Positions 46,013 through 55,758 are shown, counted from the first letter of the stretch. The stretch: DNA of 64,000 nt from Rubrobacter tropicus (GCF_011492945.1 NZ_CP045119.1:1984001-2048000), one strand, 5' to 3'. Made by a program: numbers and translations. Notes: generated by a model not told the origin, from the letters alone.

Positions 46013-46176
46013 CTTTTCGGGGGCGGGTGGAATTCCCGCACCGGCGGTGAGCCCGGAGGGAGTGTTCCCGACGGGGAGCCCGCGAGCCCACGGGTAGGAC
46101 CCGGGGGTTGAGCCGGTGAAGGTTCGCGACGAGCCGTAGTCCGGCGCCGACGGTCAGAGTCCGGATGGGAGAAAGG
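46013..46176 (+). ncRNA. FMN riboswitch (RFN element)
   Basis: Matches the conserved FMN aptamer: GGGCGGGTGGAATTCCCGC then ACCGGCGGTG at the 5' side, AGCCCGCGAGCC in the middle, and GCCGACGGTCAGAGTCCGG then ATGGGAGAAAGG at the 3' side. P1 can form between CTTTTC (46013-46018) and GAGAAAG (46169-46175). The ribD ribosome site GAAAGG (46171-46176) is the 3' strand of P1, so FMN binding would hide it; this points to translational control (inference). Confidence 0.95.
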
Positions 46177-46181
46177 TAGAT

Positions 46182-47306
46182 TTGGCAAGAGGTTCTTTTG
46201 AGGATCTCGCCCGCCGGCTTGCCGAGCGCGGGCGTTTTACCGTTGCGCCGAACCCCCTGGTCGGGGCCGTCGCCGTGCGCGGCGACGCCGTCGTTGGCGA
46301 GGGATGGCATGCGCGGGCCGGTGAGGATCACGCCGAGGTCCGCGCGCTGAAGGCGGCCGGGGGCGCGGCCGCCGGGGCCACCCTTTTCGTTACGCTCGAA
46401 CCCTGCAACCACCACGGCAGGACGCCGCCTTGCGTGGAGGCGATCCGGCAAGCCGGGGTCTCACGGGTGGTGGTTGGCGCGCTCGACCCCGACCCGCGGA
46501 TGCGCGGGCGAAGCGTCGAGATGCTCCGCGATGCCGGCATCGAGGTCGAGGTGGTCGGGGATCCCGCATGCGAGCTCCAGAACGAACAATTCTTTCACAG
46601 GATGCGCACCGGACGTCCGTTCGTACACGTCAAGCTCGCGACCACCCTCGACGGCAGGATCGCGGCCCCCGGCGGCGACAGCAAGTGGGTGACGGGAGAG
46701 GCGGCAAGGCTCCGGGCGCACGCCCTGCGGGCCGAGGCCGGGGCCGTCCTCGTCGGGGCCGGTACCGTGCGGGCCGACGACCCGACCCTGACCGCGCGAG
46801 GCCTGCCCGAGGTGCCACCGGCGGTAACGCGCGCGGTACTCGACCCGAGATTGACCACGAGCCCCGAGAGCAAGCTCGCCCGGACGGCCTCGGATTCGCC
46901 GGTCGTCGTCTTCGCCGCTTCTGAGAGCCTCGACGGGAGAGAACGCGCCCTCCTGAAGGCCGGTTGCGAGGTCGTGGAGGCGCCGGCGAACGGGGGAACC
47001 CTGGACCTCTTGTATATCCTCGACGAGTTGGGGCGGCGGGGGGTCAAGGGCGTCCTGGTCGAGGGCGGCGGCGAGACCGCGACGGGCTTCGTGGAACGGG
47101 GGCTCGCCGACAAGCTGACCCTATTCTACGCCCCGAAGCTTATGGGCTCCGAAGGCGTGCCGATGATCGGGACCCTTCGGGCCACCAAGATGGCGGAGGC
47201 CCTGCGGTTTCGCGTCTCCGGGGTCGAGGCCGTCGGCGAGGACGTGGCCGTTACGCTCTACCCGGCCAGGAGTGAGGAGGAGAAGCGTGTTCACCGGGCT
47301 TGTTGA
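46182..47306 (+). CDS. ribD: Bifunctional riboflavin deaminase/reductase
   Basis: Deaminates and then reduces the pyrimidine intermediate of riboflavin synthesis. Residues ~1-145 form the deaminase with zinc motif HAEVRAL and TLEPCNHHGRTPPC. Residues ~150-360 form the reductase (FVHVKLATTLDGRIA, TGEAARLRAH, GAGTVRADDPTLTAR, LVEGGGETATGFV). The start TTG 46182 lies 5 nt after GAAAGG, which is also the riboswitch P1 strand. It overlaps the start of ribE by 20 nt. Confidence 0.97.
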   Translation: MARGSFEDLARRLAERGRFTVAPNPLVGAVAVRGDAVVGEGWHARAGEDHAEVRALKAAGGAAAGATLFVTLEPCNHHGRTPPCVEAIRQAGVSRVVVGALDPDPRMRGRSVEMLRDAGIEVEVVGDPACELQNEQFFHRMRTGRPFVHVKLATTLDGRIAAPGGDSKWVTGEAARLRAHALRAEAGAVLVGAGTVRADDPTLTARGLPEVPPAVTRAVLDPRLTTSPESKLARTASDSPVVVFAASESLDGRERALLKAGCEVVEAPANGGTLDLLYILDELGRRGVKGVLVEGGGETATGFVERGLADKLTLFYAPKLMGSEGVPMIGTLRATKMAEALRFRVSGVEAVGEDVAVTLYPARSEEEKRVHRAC

Positions 47307-47929
47307 GGAGGTGGGGCGCGTGACGGCGCTCGAGGCGAAGGAGGGGGCCGGGGACGCCAGGATCGGCCTCTGTGCCGGTACCGTGACCGGGGGGACCCGC
47401 GTCGGGGATTCGATCCTGGTCAACGGCGCGTGCCTGACCGTCGACGAGATAGAGGGCGACGCCCTCGTCTTCTACACGATGCCCGAGACGCTGAGGCGCA
47501 CCGCGCTCGGAGGCCTCCAGAGAGGCAGCGCCGTAAACCTGGAGCGGGCGATGGCCGCCGGCGGGCGGCTCGGGGGGCACATCGTGCAGGGTCACGTCGA
47601 CGGGGTCGGGGAGGTGCTCGACGTCAGGCCGGAGGACGACGCCGAGATCTGGACCTTCTCGGCGCCCGAGACGGTGCTGCGTTACGCCGTCGAGAAGGGG
47701 AGCGTCTGCGTCGACGGCATAAGCCTCACCATAGTCTCCGTCGAGGAGGACCGGTTCACCGTATCCATCCTCCCACACACCAGGTCCAACACGAACCTCG
47801 GGGAGCTGGGTGTGGGGGACCACGTCAATTTGGAGGCGGATGTAGTAGGGAAGTACGTGGAGCGGCTCATGGAGCCGTGGACAGCCAAAACCGAGAGAAC
47901 AGTTAATCAGCTCGAGAGGAGAACCGAAG

Positions 47930-47940
<11 letters not shown>
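47287..47940 (+). CDS. ribE: Riboflavin synthase alpha chain
   Basis: Dismutates two 6,7-dimethyl-8-ribityllumazine molecules into riboflavin. The ~217-residue protein starts at GTG 47287 (VFTGLVEEVG, the universal N-terminus) behind GAGGAG. It has two tandem lumazine-binding barrels: repeat 1 with NGACLTVDEIEGD and GGHIVQGHVDGVG, repeat 2 with DGISLTIVSVEEDRF and VNLEADVVGKYVERL. It overlaps ribD at the front and ribBA at the back by 11 nt. Confidence 0.97.
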
Positions 47941-49132
<1,192 letters not shown>

Positions 49133-49140
49133 GAGGAAAG

Positions 49141-49641
49141 ATGCGTCGAGACGACGGCGCCAACCACATTGAGGGCACCCTCTCCGCTAGCGGCAAATCC
49201 TTCGGGATCGTCGCCTCCCGCTTCAACGACTTCATAGTCAAGTCGATGCTGGAAGGCTCGCTAGAAGCCGTGCGGCGCCACGGCGGCGACGTCGGCTCGG
49301 TGGACGTCGCCTGGGTGCCCGGCTCCTACGAGATACCGCTGGCCGCCAGGCAAATGGCGCTAACGGGCCGCTACGACGCCGTGATTTGCCTCGGAGCCGT
49401 CATCCGCGGCTCCACCGCCCACTTCGAATACGTGGCAAACGGCGCCGCCGGGGGCATCTCCGCAGTCGCCCTGGAAACCGGCGTCCCGACCATCTTCGGC
49501 GTCATCACGACCGAGACCATAGAACAGGCAATCGAGCGGGCCGGCACCAAAATGGGCAACAAAGGCTTCGAGGCCGCCGTCTCCGCCATAGAGATGGCCG
49601 ACCTGATGCCCCGCATAAAAAGCGGAGGGGGGACTGCTTAA
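49141..49641 (+). CDS. ribH: 6,7-dimethyl-8-ribityllumazine synthase
   Basis: Condenses the two riboflavin precursors, forming an icosahedral or pentameric shell. The 166-residue protein has GIVASRFNDFIVKSML, VPGSYEIPLAA, AVICLGAVIRGSTAHFEYVAN (catalytic His) and VPTIFGVITTETIEQAIERAGTKMGNKG. ATG 49141 follows AGGAGGAAAG. The last codons form the left arm of the operon terminator, and the TAA stop sits at the hairpin apex. Confidence 0.97.
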   Translation: MRRDDGANHIEGTLSASGKSFGIVASRFNDFIVKSMLEGSLEAVRRHGGDVGSVDVAWVPGSYEIPLAARQMALTGRYDAVICLGAVIRGSTAHFEYVANGAAGGISAVALETGVPTIFGVITTETIEQAIERAGTKMGNKGFEAAVSAIEMADLMPRIKSGGGTA

Positions 49642-49661
49642 GCAGTCCCCCCTCCGCTTTT
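49618..49661 (+). terminator. Terminator hairpin containing the ribH stop codon
   Basis: A perfect 44-nt palindrome, arms AAAAGCGGAGGGGGGACTGC and its complement, centred between 49639 and 49640 on TTAA, ending in TTTT. The stop TAA (49639-49641) is at the apex. The A/T-flanked arms also make it a bidirectional terminator for the convergent rpmB. Confidence 0.85.
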
Positions 49662-49753
49662 AGCCTGTCAGCTAGTCAGCACTTCAGCCTGTCAGCTTTC
49701 TGGCTGACTAGCTGAGAGCGTAGGCGAAGCCGGAGCGTGCTGACAAGCTGGAG
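49662..49753. repeat. Core repeat between ribH and rpmB
   Basis: Contains a perfect 13-bp inverted repeat TCAGCTAGTCAGC (49668-49680)/GCTGACTAGCTGA (49703-49715), with CAGCCTGTCAGC inside its loop. The module GGCGAAGCCGGAGCGTGCTGA shared with the rel-upstream copy follows, then CAAGC. It fills the gap between the convergent genes. Confidence 0.7.
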
Positions 49754-49975
49754 CTAGACGTTCTCGACGACGCGCGGGGTCTTCGCCACTGCCTTCTGGA
49801 CCTTGAAGGCCTTCAGGCACGAGGTGCAGGTCCACACGCGCTTGGTCGTGCTGCCCTCCTGGATCCGGACCTTCTGCAGGTTCGGGTTCCAGCGGCGGCG
49901 CGTCGCGCGCAGGGAGTGGCTCCTCGCGTTACCGTACTCTGGCTTCTTTCCGCAGGAATAACAGACCTTCGCCAC
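49754..49975 (-). CDS. rpmB: 50S ribosomal protein L28
   Basis: A 73-residue ribosomal protein. The start GTG 49975 (MAKVCYSCGKKPEYGN) has AGGAGA upstream. Conserved RSHSLRATRRRWNPNLQKVRI block. Cys5/Cys8 and the later CTSC pair give a zinc-binding (C+) form. It is divergent from fakA with a shared -10 region. Confidence 0.96.
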   Translation of the reverse strand: MAKVCYSCGKKPEYGNARSHSLRATRRRWNPNLQKVRIQEGSTTKRVWTCTSCLKAFKVQKAVAKTPRVVENV

Positions 49976-49992
49976 TTCAATTTCTCCTGTGC

Positions 49993-49999
49993 TAGGATA
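49993..49999. promoter_or_regulatory. Overlapping divergent -10 boxes (rpmB / fakA)
   Basis: The 7-mer TAGGATA reads TAGGAT on the plus strand (49993-49998) and TATCCT on the minus strand (49999-49994). Both match the actinobacterial TANNNT -10. One near-symmetric site could serve both directions: rpmB with a very short leader, and fakA with a ~160-nt leader in which I see no gene. Confidence 0.45.
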
Positions 50000-50164
50000 C
50001 CGGTCGAATTTGGGGACCCCGTGCGCCGCCGTGGGCCGGCTCCGGGCGTCGGGCAGGCATTGTACCAGATCGTCGCGGATGGACAGGAACGCGGAGGGCC
50101 TTCGGGTTCTCCCGAACGGGCACGCAAGGAGCGCAGTGGGGATACAGCAAGAGGGTCGGATGCA

Positions 50165-51748
50165 ATGGCGGTAAAAGTGGCCTCACTCGGGGCCGCGGCC
50201 CACGCGGCCCTCAAGGCGCAGGTCTCCAGGATCAACGCCCTCAACGTCTACCCCGTCCCGGACGGGGACACGGGCACGAACATGCTGCTCACCCTCGAAT
50301 CTACCCTCAAAGACGCCGCCGAAGCCAGCTACGGAAGCCCCGAAGAGGCGAGCCGGGCCGTGGCGCGGGCGGCGCTTATGGGGGCCAGGGGCAACTCGGG
50401 CGTGATCCTCTCGCAGATGATCCGGGGCGCCTGCGACGTCCTCGCCAGCCGCAAGACGCTCGACGCCGCGACCTTCGCCGCGGCCCTCGACGGCGCCAAA
50501 GAGAGGGCCTACGCCTCGGTAAGGGAGCCGGTCGAGGGGACCATGCTTACGGTGATCAAGGACGCCGCCCGCGCAGCCGGGGAGGCCGTGGGCGCGGGAG
50601 AGGACGAGCTGCCGGCCGTGATCCGGGCCGCCGCCCAGGAGGCCCACGAGTCGGTCCGCAGGACGCCCGAGCTGCTCGACGTCCTGCGCGACGCGGGCGT
50701 CGTCGACGCCGGAGGCCTCGCCGTCGCGGTCATCCTCGACGGCCTCTACGCCTGCGTGACGGGCGAGGAGATCGCGAGTTCCTTCGATTCCGAGGACGAC
50801 GTCCCCGACCTGACGGCCATCCACGCCGAGGAGGAGGCCTGGGGCTATTGCACCCAGTTCGTCGTCTCCGGGTTCTCCGGCGAGGCGGAGGAGTTCGAGG
50901 AGCGCGTCTACGAGAGCGGGAAGAGCGTGCTCGTCATCGCCGACGAAGACACGGTGAACGTCCACATCCACACCCAGGACCCGGGGGAGATGCTCTCCTT
51001 CGCCGGCCGCTTCGGGCGGCTCGCGAGGGTCAAGATCGAGGACATGGAGGCCCAGGTCCGCTCCAGGACCGAAGCCCCCGAAAAGCGCCGGGCGGGCAAC
51101 GTCGGCGTCGTGGTGGCGAGCCGGGGCGCGGGGACCCGTTCGCTTTTCGAGGGGATGGGCGCCGTCGTGGTCGAGGGCGGGCAGGGCGCGAACCCGAGCG
51201 CCGCGGACCTCGCCCGGGCGGTCGAGGAGTCGGGCGCCCCTTCCGTGATCCTGCTTCCCAACAACAAGAACATCGTGCCGACCGCCGAGCGCGTGTCGGA
51301 GCTGGTGGACGTCCCCGTGCGGGTCGTGCCGACCAGGAGCATCGCCGCCGGCCTGGCTGTGATGGTCGGCTTCGATGCCGAAGGCGAGCTCGAGGACGTT
51401 TTCGAGGAGATGGGTGAGATCTCGGCCTCCCTGCAACGCGCCGAGATTACCCGCGCCGTCAGGGACGCCAGACTGGACGGACAGGACGTGCCCGAAGGCT
51501 CGTTTATCGGCTTCCTGGACGACGCGATGGCCGCGGCCGGAGAGAGCGCCGAAGAAGTCGCCCTCTCGCTCGCCCGCACCATCGTCGAGAACGGGGCGGA
51601 CATCCTTACCATCGTGTACGGGGAGGATCTGGACCCTGGAGAGGCGGACAAGATAGCAGACGGCATCCGCGACCTGGACGAGGAGCTCGAAGTAGAAGTG
51701 CGAGACGGCGGGCAGCCCCTCTACCCCCTTCAGATGGTGGCCGAGTGA
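50165..51748 (+). CDS. fakA: Fatty-acid kinase subunit FakA (DAK-domain)
   Basis: ATP-binding subunit that phosphorylates fatty acids held by FakB. The 527-residue protein starts at ATG 50165 (MAVKVASLGAAAH); an in-frame extension upstream is not conserved. The N-terminal DhaL-type domain has NVYPVPDGDTGTNMLLTL (Mg-binding Asp cluster) and ARGNSGVILSQMIRG. A middle domain and a C-terminal DegV-like domain (VVVASRGAGTRSLFEGMGA, LLPNNKNI) follow. fakB overlaps by 4 nt (GTGA). Its product, acyl-phosphate, is also the PlsX product made downstream. Confidence 0.92.
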   Translation: MAVKVASLGAAAHAALKAQVSRINALNVYPVPDGDTGTNMLLTLESTLKDAAEASYGSPEEASRAVARAALMGARGNSGVILSQMIRGACDVLASRKTLDAATFAAALDGAKERAYASVREPVEGTMLTVIKDAARAAGEAVGAGEDELPAVIRAAAQEAHESVRRTPELLDVLRDAGVVDAGGLAVAVILDGLYACVTGEEIASSFDSEDDVPDLTAIHAEEEAWGYCTQFVVSGFSGEAEEFEERVYESGKSVLVIADEDTVNVHIHTQDPGEMLSFAGRFGRLARVKIEDMEAQVRSRTEAPEKRRAGNVGVVVASRGAGTRSLFEGMGAVVVEGGQGANPSAADLARAVEESGAPSVILLPNNKNIVPTAERVSELVDVPVRVVPTRSIAAGLAVMVGFDAEGELEDVFEEMGEISASLQRAEITRAVRDARLDGQDVPEGSFIGFLDDAMAAAGESAEEVALSLARTIVENGADILTIVYGEDLDPGEADKIADGIRDLDEELEVEVRDGGQPLYPLQMVAE

Positions 51749-52560
51749 CCACGGCCATCGTCACCGATTCGACGACGAGCGCCGGCCCCGAGGTGCTTGA
51801 AAGGCCCGACGTGCGGGTAGTCCCGCTGACGTTCCACTTCGGCCCGGACGAGACGTACAGGGACAAGGTCGACATGACCAACGAGCAGTTCTACGAGCGC
51901 CTTCGCGACGCCGACGTCTTCCCGACCACGTCGCAGCCGCCGGCCGGCGCCTTCGTGGAGGCCTACGAGGCGCTCTCGGATTACGACGACATCCTGGTGT
52001 TGACGCTCTCGCGCAAGCTCAGCGGCACCTACGACTCCGCCGGGCAGGCGGCGGGGATGGTAGACCGGCCCGTAGAGGTGCTCGATACCAGGAGTGCTGA
52101 GATGGGGAGCGGCCTGATCCTGCTCGAGGCGCTGAAGGTTCTGGACGAGGGCGGGGACTTCAAGGATGTGAAGCGGGCAGCGGAAGCGGCGGCCGGGCGG
52201 TGCAACCTGCTGTTCGCGGTCGGAACGCTCGAGTACCTGGCGAAGAGCGGCAGGATCGGCCGCGCCCAGCGCCTCGTCGGGACGGCGCTCGACATCCGGC
52301 CTGTTCTCAAGGTGGTCGACGGGGAGGTCGTACCCCACAAGCGCACCAGGGGGCGCAGGCGGCAGATGAACTCGATAATCGAGGAAGTGAAGCCCGCCGC
52401 CGAGGCCGGGCGCCCGATCTACTTCGGGCACATCGCCACGCCCGAACCGCTCGCGGAGCTCGCGGAGGGACTCGGCGTGGAGAAGACGCGCGTCGCCGAG
52501 ATCGGGGGCGTCGTCGGTTCGCACGTGGGCCTCGGAGCCTATGGCCTGGCCCACCTCTAG
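51745..52560 (+). CDS. fakB: DegV-family fatty-acid-binding protein FakB
   Basis: Binds a fatty acid and presents it to FakA. The 271-residue protein starts at GTG 51745. DegV signatures: AIVTDSTTS, FPTTSQPPAGAFVEAYE, LTLSRKLSGTYDSA, VLDTRSAEMGSGL, and the C-terminal GGVVGSHVGLGAYGLA with the head-group His. Coupled to fakA by a GTGA overlap and overlapping recG by 20 nt. Confidence 0.93.
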   Translation: MTTAIVTDSTTSAGPEVLERPDVRVVPLTFHFGPDETYRDKVDMTNEQFYERLRDADVFPTTSQPPAGAFVEAYEALSDYDDILVLTLSRKLSGTYDSAGQAAGMVDRPVEVLDTRSAEMGSGLILLEALKVLDEGGDFKDVKRAAEAAAGRCNLLFAVGTLEYLAKSGRIGRAQRLVGTALDIRPVLKVVDGEVVPHKRTRGRRRQMNSIIEEVKPAAEAGRPIYFGHIATPEPLAELAEGLGVEKTRVAEIGGVVGSHVGLGAYGLAHL

Positions 52561-54682
52561 CGAGGTCACGGAGCCGAAGCTCCCGCCGAGGTCCACGCTC
52601 AGCGGGCTCCGCGCCCGTCCGGTAAAGGAGCTTCCCGGCGTGGGGCCGAGGATAGAGGCGGCGCTCAAAGAGCTCGGCGTCACGTCGGTGGCCGATATGA
52701 TCTCGCATTACCCATCCCGCCACGAGGACCTCTCGAACGTAAAGAAGATCGGCGAGTTGCGCGTGGGCGAGAAGGCGACGGTGGTAGGCCGTGTCGTAAG
52801 CACCCGCCCCGTAGGCCGTCCCGTCCGGGGCCGACACCCGGGCTTCTCCGCCCAACTCTACGACGGAACGGGCTACCTGCCCGTCACGGTCTGGGGCCGC
52901 TCCTGGATGCAGCGCGGCCTCCAGCCGGAGACGCGGGTCGTGGTCTCGGGCGAGGTCCAGAGCCGCTACGGTATACAGCTCGCGGCCAAGAGCATCGAGG
53001 TCGTGGACGACGGCGGAGGTGCCGACGACGGGCCCCACGCTGGGCGCTTCGTCCCGATCTACCCGGCCAATAAGGGCGTCCAGGCCCGCCGCGTCAGAAC
53101 CCTCATCCACCGGGCGCTCGACGCCGCGGGACACGTCCAGGACCCGCTCCCGGCGGACCTCTTGGCCCGCCACGGCCTACCGAACCTGCACGACGCCGTC
53201 CAGGAGGTCCACTTTCCGGAGGACAGGGCGCGACTTCGGGCGGCGATGCGCCGTCTCGTCTTCCACGAGTTGTTCCTCATCCAGACGGGGCTGGCCGCGC
53301 GCAAGATCCGGCTCGACAGGACCGAGACGGGCGCCCGCCACCGCGGCGACGGCCGCCTCCTCAACCCGTTCGTCAAGGCCTTGCCCTTCGGCCTCACGGG
53401 CGCCCAGGAGCGGGTGGTCGAGGAGGTGCTGGCCGATATGCGACTCGAAAAGCCGATGCGCAGGCTCCTCCAGGGCGACGTCGGGAGCGGCAAGACCGTC
53501 GTCGCCGTCGCGGCCCTGCTTACGGCCGTCGAATCGGGCGGACAGGGCGCCATCATGGCCCCGACGGAAGTGCTGGCCGAGCAGCACTTCCTGTCTATAT
53601 CCGCCTCCCTCAAGGACCTGCCCGTGAACGTCGTGCTGCTCACCGGATCGCAGAGCGCCGCCGAGAGGCGGGAGACGCTGCGGAGGATCGAGGGCGGTGA
53701 GGCGCACGTGGTCGTTGGGACGCACGCGCTGATCCAAAAGGGTGTTGAGTTCAGGGACCTCTCGCTCGTGGTGGTCGACGAGCAGCACCGCTTCGGCGTC
53801 GGCCAGAGGACGGTCTTCAGGGAGAAGGGCAAGACGCCGGACACTCTGGTCATGACCGCTACCCCGATCCCGCGGACCCTCTCGCTGACGCTCTACGGCG
53901 ACCTCGAAGTCTCCGTCATCGACGAGCTGCCGCCCGGCCGCAAGCCCGTCGAGACCCGGATAGTGGAGCCCGCCGGGCGTCTGGAGGCCTACGAGGAGGT
54001 GCGCGAGGAGCTCGAAGGGGGGCGCCAGGCTTACGTAATCTGCCCCCTGGTGGAAGAGTCGGAGGCGCTGGAGGACGTGCGGGCGGCGGAGGAGCTGCGG
54101 GAGGAGCTGGCGGAGGAGGTCTTCCCGGACAGGACCGTGGGCCTCCTGCACGGTCGCATGAAGGCCCAGGAGAAGCGGGACGCGATGGCCGCCTTCAGGT
54201 CGCGCGAGATCGAGGTCCTCGTGGCCACGGTGGTCGTCGAGGTCGGGGTCGACGTGCCGAACGCGAGCGCCATAGTCATAGAGGGCGCGGAGCGCTTCGG
54301 CCTCTCCCAGCTCCACCAGCTCCGCGGCCGGGTTCTGCGGGGGCTCCACCCTCCGAAATGCTTTCTGATCGGGGACCCGAAGACGGACGACTCGCTCAAA
54401 CGGCTCGAGGCGCTCGCGGAGCACCAGGACGGGTTCAAGCTCTCGGAGGTAGACCTCCAGATCCGGGGCGAGGGAACCCTGTTCGGGAGCCGCCAGAGCG
54501 GGATGCCGGACCTGAAGGTCGCCAAGCTTCTGAGGGACCTCGACGTGCTCGTCGAGGCGCGGCGGGAAGCGTTTGCCCTCGTCGCCGGGGATCCCACCCT
54601 CAGGCGGCCTGACCACAGGCCGCTGCGGCGTGAGATCCGGGAGCTACTCGGCTCCGACGTCGAGTGGCTCTTCCGGGAGTAG
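52541..54682 (+). CDS. recG: ATP-dependent DNA helicase RecG
   Basis: Reverses stalled replication forks. The 713-residue protein has a wedge OB domain (VGEKATVVGRVVST), Walker A LQGDVGSGKTVVA, motif II VVDEQHRFGVGQR, TATPIPRTLSLTLYGDL, LHGRMKAQEK, VATVVVEVGVDVPNA, and a C-terminal TRG-like segment. Motif VI reads QLRGRVLRG instead of the usual QLRGRVGRG, a Gly-to-Leu change beside the conserved Arg. ATG 52541 overlaps fakB. Confidence 0.95.
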   Translation: MAWPTSSEVTEPKLPPRSTLSGLRARPVKELPGVGPRIEAALKELGVTSVADMISHYPSRHEDLSNVKKIGELRVGEKATVVGRVVSTRPVGRPVRGRHPGFSAQLYDGTGYLPVTVWGRSWMQRGLQPETRVVVSGEVQSRYGIQLAAKSIEVVDDGGGADDGPHAGRFVPIYPANKGVQARRVRTLIHRALDAAGHVQDPLPADLLARHGLPNLHDAVQEVHFPEDRARLRAAMRRLVFHELFLIQTGLAARKIRLDRTETGARHRGDGRLLNPFVKALPFGLTGAQERVVEEVLADMRLEKPMRRLLQGDVGSGKTVVAVAALLTAVESGGQGAIMAPTEVLAEQHFLSISASLKDLPVNVVLLTGSQSAAERRETLRRIEGGEAHVVVGTHALIQKGVEFRDLSLVVVDEQHRFGVGQRTVFREKGKTPDTLVMTATPIPRTLSLTLYGDLEVSVIDELPPGRKPVETRIVEPAGRLEAYEEVREELEGGRQAYVICPLVEESEALEDVRAAEELREELAEEVFPDRTVGLLHGRMKAQEKRDAMAAFRSREIEVLVATVVVEVGVDVPNASAIVIEGAERFGLSQLHQLRGRVLRGLHPPKCFLIGDPKTDDSLKRLEALAEHQDGFKLSEVDLQIRGEGTLFGSRQSGMPDLKVAKLLRDLDVLVEARREAFALVAGDPTLRRPDHRPLRREIRELLGSDVEWLFRE

Positions 54683-54686
54683 GGCC

Positions 54687-55736
54687 TTGCGGGTGATAGC
54701 GGGGACCGCCGGCGGCGTGCGGCTCGCCCCCGTGCCGAAGGGCGTCCGCCCGACCGGCGACCGGGTGCGCGAGGCCGTCTTCAACGCCCTGGGCCAGTTC
54801 TTCGTGGGCGGCGCGGTGCTCGACCTGTACGCCGGGACGGGCGCTTTGGGCATCGAGGCCATGAGCCGCGGCTGCGAGAGGGCGGTCTTCGTAGAGCGGG
54901 ACCGGGCCGCCCGCAGGACCATCTCCGAGAACCTGGCCAGGACGGGGTTTACGGAGCGGGCGGAGGTCGTCGCCGGGGACGTCGGGCGGGTGGTCGGGAG
55001 GTTGCTCCAGCGCGAGGAACGCTACGATTTGATCTTCGCGGACCCACCTTATAGAATCGCCGCGTCGGAGGTCGGGGGGATAGTGTCCCGGCTGGGCGTC
55101 TTGCTCGCGCCCGGGGGCCGGGTCGTGATCGAGAGCGGCGAGGCCCCGCCGGAGAACGCGTTTGGCAGAGAGGGGGCAACGCGCCGTTACGGCGGCACGT
55201 TCGTGACCGTACTTGAAAGATCAGATATGACAATGAGGATCGCCGTCTGCCCCGGAAGCTTCGACCCCGTTACCGCCGGGCACCTCGACATCATCCGCCG
55301 GGCCTCCCGCATCTTCGACCACGTCGTCGTGGCCGTGGGCGGGAACACGCGCAAGAGCCCCAGGCTTTCGGCCAGGGAACGGGCCGGCCTTATAGAAAAA
55401 GTCACCTCCGAGATGGAGAACGTCTCGGTGGAGGTGATGGAGGGACTTCTCGTGGACTTTGCTCGGGAGCAGGGGGCCGGGGCCATAGTGAAGGGCCTTC
55501 GGGCCGTCTCTGATTTCGAGTCCGAGTTCGAACAGGCGCAGCTAAACAGGACCCTCTCGCCCGAGATCGAGACGGTCTTTATAATGGCGGCTTCCGAGCA
55601 CAGTTTCTTGAGTTCGAGCGCGGTTCGGGAGATAGCTTCGTTGGGCGGCGAGGTGCGCGGGCTGGTGCCCGACGGCATACTGGAGACCGTCCGGCAGATT
55701 TATTCCGGCTCGGACGGTAAGATACAGGGATCGTAG
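54687..55736 (+). CDS. rsmD-coaD: RsmD (16S rRNA m2G966 methyltransferase) fused to CoaD (PPAT)
   Basis: A single 349-codon frame encodes two enzymes with no stop between them. Residues ~1-180: RsmD (LRVIAGTAGGVRL, PTGDRVREAVFNAL, LDLYAGTGALGIEAMSRG, and the catalytic LIFADPPY). Residues ~181-349: phosphopantetheine adenylyltransferase for CoA synthesis (IAVCPGSFDPVTAGHLDIIRRA, VVVAVGGNTRKSP, VKGLRAVSDFESEF, MAASEHSFLSSSAVREIA). The start is TTG 54687, 4 nt after recG. In-frame ATGs 55223 and 55229 (DMTMRIAV) could also start a free CoaD, but the ribosome site there is weak. rsmD and coaD are commonly adjacent; an uninterrupted frame is not. Confidence 0.92.
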   Translation: MRVIAGTAGGVRLAPVPKGVRPTGDRVREAVFNALGQFFVGGAVLDLYAGTGALGIEAMSRGCERAVFVERDRAARRTISENLARTGFTERAEVVAGDVGRVVGRLLQREERYDLIFADPPYRIAASEVGGIVSRLGVLLAPGGRVVIESGEAPPENAFGREGATRRYGGTFVTVLERSDMTMRIAVCPGSFDPVTAGHLDIIRRASRIFDHVVVAVGGNTRKSPRLSARERAGLIEKVTSEMENVSVEVMEGLLVDFAREQGAGAIVKGLRAVSDFESEFEQAQLNRTLSPEIETVFIMAASEHSFLSSSAVREIASLGGEVRGLVPDGILETVRQIYSGSDGKIQGS

Positions 55737-55758
55737 GCAAAGGATAAGGTTGCTGAGG

